Below are positions 61,665-64,000 of a stretch of DNA of 64,000 nucleotides, in pieces; position 1 is the first letter of the stretch, and every line of letters begins with the position of its first letter. Position numbers and translations under genes: made by a program. Under the pieces are notes generated by a model. It was not told the origin of the DNA. It saw nothing but the letters and a program-made list of their open reading frames with translations, and did no database searches. Source of the stretch: Haloplanus sp. CK5-1 (GTDB lineage Archaea > Halobacteriota > Halobacteria > Halobacteriales > Haloferacaceae); contig NZ_CP147505.1 of assembly GCF_037201915.1 (NCBI RefSeq), forward strand, positions 1,240,001 through 1,304,000. Reading direction: 5' to 3'.

Positions 61665-63005
61665 TCAGGCCGAATCCGACTCGTCGACCGACTCGGCGTC
61701 GCGTTCGTGGATCCGAACCGTCGAAATCCGGGCACCGTCGACGCCAGTCACCTCGATGGCGCGTCCAGCGACGTCGACGCGGTCACCCACTTCGGGCGCG
61801 CGGTCGAGTCGGCTGAGCACGACACCGCCGATCGTTCCGACCGTCTCGTGGTCGATGTCGACGTCGAGTACGTCGTTGACGGTCGATATCGCGACGCCGC
61901 CGTCGGCGTCGAACCCCCCGTCCCCCCGCCGGCGGATCGTCGATTCACGCTCGTCGGCGTCGAACCCGTCGCGGAGATCACCGACGACGGCCTCGACGAC
62001 GTCCTCGACCGTCGCGATACCCTCGAACGATCCCCACTCGTCGATCACCGCGGCCACCTGCTGGTGCTCCGCCCTGAACTGCAACAGGAGGTCGTTGATC
62101 GCCGTCGTCTCCGGGACGACGATGACCTCGTGTGCGATGTCGCCGGCCGTCGTCGCCGCGTCCGCCTCTTCGCTCGCGCGCAACACGTCCTTGACGTCGA
62201 CGAACCCGACCACCTGGTTCGGGTCGTCGGCCTCGACGACCGGATAGCGCGTGTGGCCGGACTCGAAGACGGTCTCGCGAAGAGCCGATAGCGTGGCGTC
62301 GGCTGGCACGCTCGTCACGTCCGGCCGTGGAACCATGACCTCCCGCACGGTGGTGTCGTCGAGTTCGAACACACGCTCGATCATCGCTACCTCCTCGACG
62401 TCGATATCGCCCTCCTCTCCGGAGCGTGCCAGGACCCGCCGGATTTCGCGTTCGCCGAGCGTCTCGTCGGACTCGGAGGCCGGCGGTACACCCAGAAACT
62501 GCGTGAACGCGTTGGCCGCCCCGTTGAAGACGACGATCCCCGGGTAGAAGATGTAGTAGAAGAGTTTCATCGGCGGTGCGAGCAACAGCGAGAGTCGCTC
62601 GGTCCGGGCGATGGCGAACGTCTTCGGCGCGAGTTCACCGAAGACGACGTGGAGAAACGTGATGATCAAGAAGCCGATGGCGACGGCGACGAGGTGGACG
62701 AGCGCCGTGGGAAGGACCGACCCGAGTACGGGTTCGAGGAGCGACGCGATTGCCGGTTCGCCGGCCCACCCGAGGCCCAGCGAGGCGAGGGTGATACCGA
62801 GTTGCGTCACCGCGAGGTAGTTGTCGAGGTCGTTCATCACGTCTTGGAGGGCCGCCGAGCCAGGGCTCCCGTCGGCGGCGAGTTGTTCGACCGACGTGGC
62901 ACGGACCCGCACGAATGCGAACTCCGCGGCGACGAAGAAGCCGTTCAGCACCACGAGGAACAACGCGACGAGGAGCCGTGCGATGGAGAGGCCGACGTCT
63001 ACCAT
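61665..63005 (-). CDS. CNNM/HlyC-type membrane protein with CBS pair and CorC_HlyC domain
   Basis: A 446-residue protein. DUF21 membrane domain (residues 1-190) with GFFVAAEFAFVRVRATSVEQLA and the family pattern VFGELAPKTFAIARTE. Then a CBS pair (VMVPRPDVTSVPADATLSAL... and VVPETTAINDLLLQFRAEHQQ..., each in part) and a C-terminal CorC_HlyC domain that includes GTIGGVVLSRLDRAPEVGDRV. CNNM homologues transport or sense Mg2+; the bacterial name hemolysin is historical. ATG 63005 was used; a GTG two codons upstream is possible. Confidence 0.92.
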   Translation of the reverse strand: MVDVGLSIARLLVALFLVVLNGFFVAAEFAFVRVRATSVEQLAADGSPGSAALQDVMNDLDNYLAVTQLGITLASLGLGWAGEPAIASLLEPVLGSVLPTALVHLVAVAIGFLIITFLHVVFGELAPKTFAIARTERLSLLLAPPMKLFYYIFYPGIVVFNGAANAFTQFLGVPPASESDETLGEREIRRVLARSGEEGDIDVEEVAMIERVFELDDTTVREVMVPRPDVTSVPADATLSALRETVFESGHTRYPVVEADDPNQVVGFVDVKDVLRASEEADAATTAGDIAHEVIVVPETTAINDLLLQFRAEHQQVAAVIDEWGSFEGIATVEDVVEAVVGDLRDGFDADERESTIRRRGDGGFDADGGVAISTVNDVLDVDIDHETVGTIGGVVLSRLDRAPEVGDRVDVAGRAIEVTGVDGARISTVRIHERDAESVDESDSA

Positions 63006-63109
63006 CGACACACTCGGTAGCCGGCGGCGCTCGTGTCAAACGAATCCATACTGGCACGTCCCCGCGAACCCACTAAAAATGTCGTCCCGGTCGGAGCCCC
63101 GCCGTCCAG

Positions 63110-64000
63110 TCAGTCGTCAGCGGCGTGGGCGTCGTGCTCGCAGACCGCCGGCTCCGGTGCCACGTCGATGGCCGGGTTCTCGTCGAAGAAGCCCTCGGGT
63201 GCGAGTTCGAAACTCGCCACCTCGACCGGCAGCACCGGCCAGTCCTCGGGTCGGGTGCGGTGGTTGACGCCGAGCGTGTACCAGACGACCAGATCCTCCT
63301 CGACGATGTCGCGGTCTTGGCTGGTCCACTCGCGGAGTCCCGATGGATCGTCGTTCTGGGTCGGGTAGTCGCCGCCGGCGTACATCTCGTCCTCGTCGTA
63401 CGGCGTCACCCAGAAGTCGTCGTCGACGAACCCGGCGCGCCGGCGGGCCGGCGACCCGGGCTGCATCGGCGACCCCACGTTCGTCTTGGGGTGGAGTTTG
63501 TATCCGGTGTTGTAGCCGTAGGCGTTCGTCTCGTTGGGATTGACGGTCTGCCAGTACCGCCCGCGGTTCGGATCGATGCCCATCCGTGCCTCCTGTTCGG
63601 ACTCCAGTAGCGTCTCCTTCATCTACCACCCCTGACCCGCGGGGTTGTCGGACTCCTCGTGGTTCCAGGCCACGTCGTCTACCGGTTCGTTGTGGACCTC
63701 GTACACCGAGTTCTCCTCGCCGTCGATGTCGAAGTCCATCCGGAAGTTGAAGTGGTGCTGGTGGAGGGAGGTCTTGATCTGCGGGGCGGCCACCTCGTAG
63801 AACCCGCCCGTGCCGTCGGCAGTCGTCCCCTCGGGCACCACACCGTTAGAGTCGATGCCGGTCAGGCGCATCTCGGCCTCGATCCGACCGTCCTGGTAGA
63901 AGTAGTAGTAGAAGGCGTAGTCGTAGTTGTAGACGGTGGTGATCTGTGAGATGACCAGCTGCCGGCGACGCCGGACCTCCGTGTTGCCCTTGCGGACCTC
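63110..64000 (-). pseudogene. Copper amine oxidase, C-terminal part, split by an in-frame TAG (partial at the right edge)
   Basis: The gene enters from the right edge. The topaquinone site is VYNYDYAF (Tyr codon 63923-63925), and a copper site HQHHFNFRMD follows. The frame then reads NPAGQGW, TAG (63623-63625), and continues in the same frame with MKETLLESEQEARMGIDP, ending VNHRTRPEDWPVLPVEVASF... and PEGFFDENPAID, all typical amine-oxidase C-terminus including the third-copper-ligand region. Both sides of the TAG align to the family without a gap, so this is one gene with a nonsense codon. Truncation would remove about 170 residues, including the HRTRPEDWP copper ligand. Confidence 0.8.

Overview
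The window is a contiguous piece of a haloarchaeal (class Halobacteria) genome. The evidence is high GC in most of the window, strongly acidic predicted proteins (Asp/Glu-rich, Lys-poor), many leaderless genes with a TATA-like box 22-30 bp before the ATG, GTG starts, and taxon-typical genes: aMBF1, aIF-1A, the L7Ae-S28e-L24e-Ndk ribosomal cluster, archaeal GluRS, TmcA, RNase J plus geranylgeranyl diphosphate synthase, a PGF-CTERM surface protein, bacterio-opsin-activator-type HTH regulators, ISH-type insertion sequences and many small haloarchaeal-only proteins. A Haloferacales-like (e.g. Haloplanus-like) host is my guess only.

Layout. (1) 1-5770: a branched-chain amino acid/amide-type ABC importer operon (substrate-binding lipoprotein, LivH, LivM, start of LivG) on the minus strand, damaged by two different insertion sequences. 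One sits inside livM with an 8-bp target duplication; the other sits exactly at the start codon of the binding-protein gene with a 7-bp duplication, separating it from its promoter. (2) 5771-32365: ordinary core genome. It holds a HAD dehalogenase, a DRG GTPase, VOC proteins, aMBF1, AlaX, a PGF-CTERM protein, RNase J with a structured leader plus idsA, a DUF457 membrane protein, MscS, an Fe-S carrier, HisD, a MOT1-type molybdate transporter, gamma-glutamyltransferase, aIF-1A, a Kch/RCK channel, MFS and CaCA transporters, an FNT channel fused to universal-stress domains, and a cytochrome P450. A small two-CxxC zinc protein here is split by an in-frame TAG.

(3) 32501-43150: an accessory island with visibly lower GC. 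It contains two paralogous cassettes, each a GAF/histidine-kinase/multi-PAS sensor divergent from a winged-helix regulator. The first sensor contains a LOV-type PAS domain with the photo-reactive cysteine motif and is interrupted by an ISH3-family element that would excise in frame. The second is shortened and frame-shifted at its 3' end. Between them lies a Doc/Fic-type toxin with a small downstream partner gene. Three copies of a short conserved element (start ATGTACG, a hairpin with loop AACACTA; copies 1 and 3 share an AT-rich promoter-like upstream sequence) lie downstream of the regulators and beside the toxin gene.

(4) 43154-64000: core and metabolic genes again. These are a geranylgeranyl-reductase-like flavoprotein, a D-2-hydroxyacid dehydrogenase and FAH hydrolase, gltX, an aminotransferase, an aldehyde ferredoxin oxidoreductase with an Asp-containing ferredoxin, an HTH-GNAT protein, tmcA, a ring-cleaving dioxygenase behind two tandem palindromic operators, the ribosomal/ndk cluster with a structured L7Ae leader, a methanethiol-oxidase (SBP56) / 2Fe-2S ferredoxin / ZIP-like operon behind a 20-bp palindrome and beside a Bat-like regulator, a CNNM/HlyC protein, and a partial copper amine oxidase split by an in-frame TAG.

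The most unusual material is the LOV sensor/regulator duplication with its repeated promoter-hairpin element, the two palindromic promoter regions, the structured leaders of rnj and L7Ae, and the signs of recent gene loss (three clean IS insertions, two in-frame TAG codons, one frameshift).
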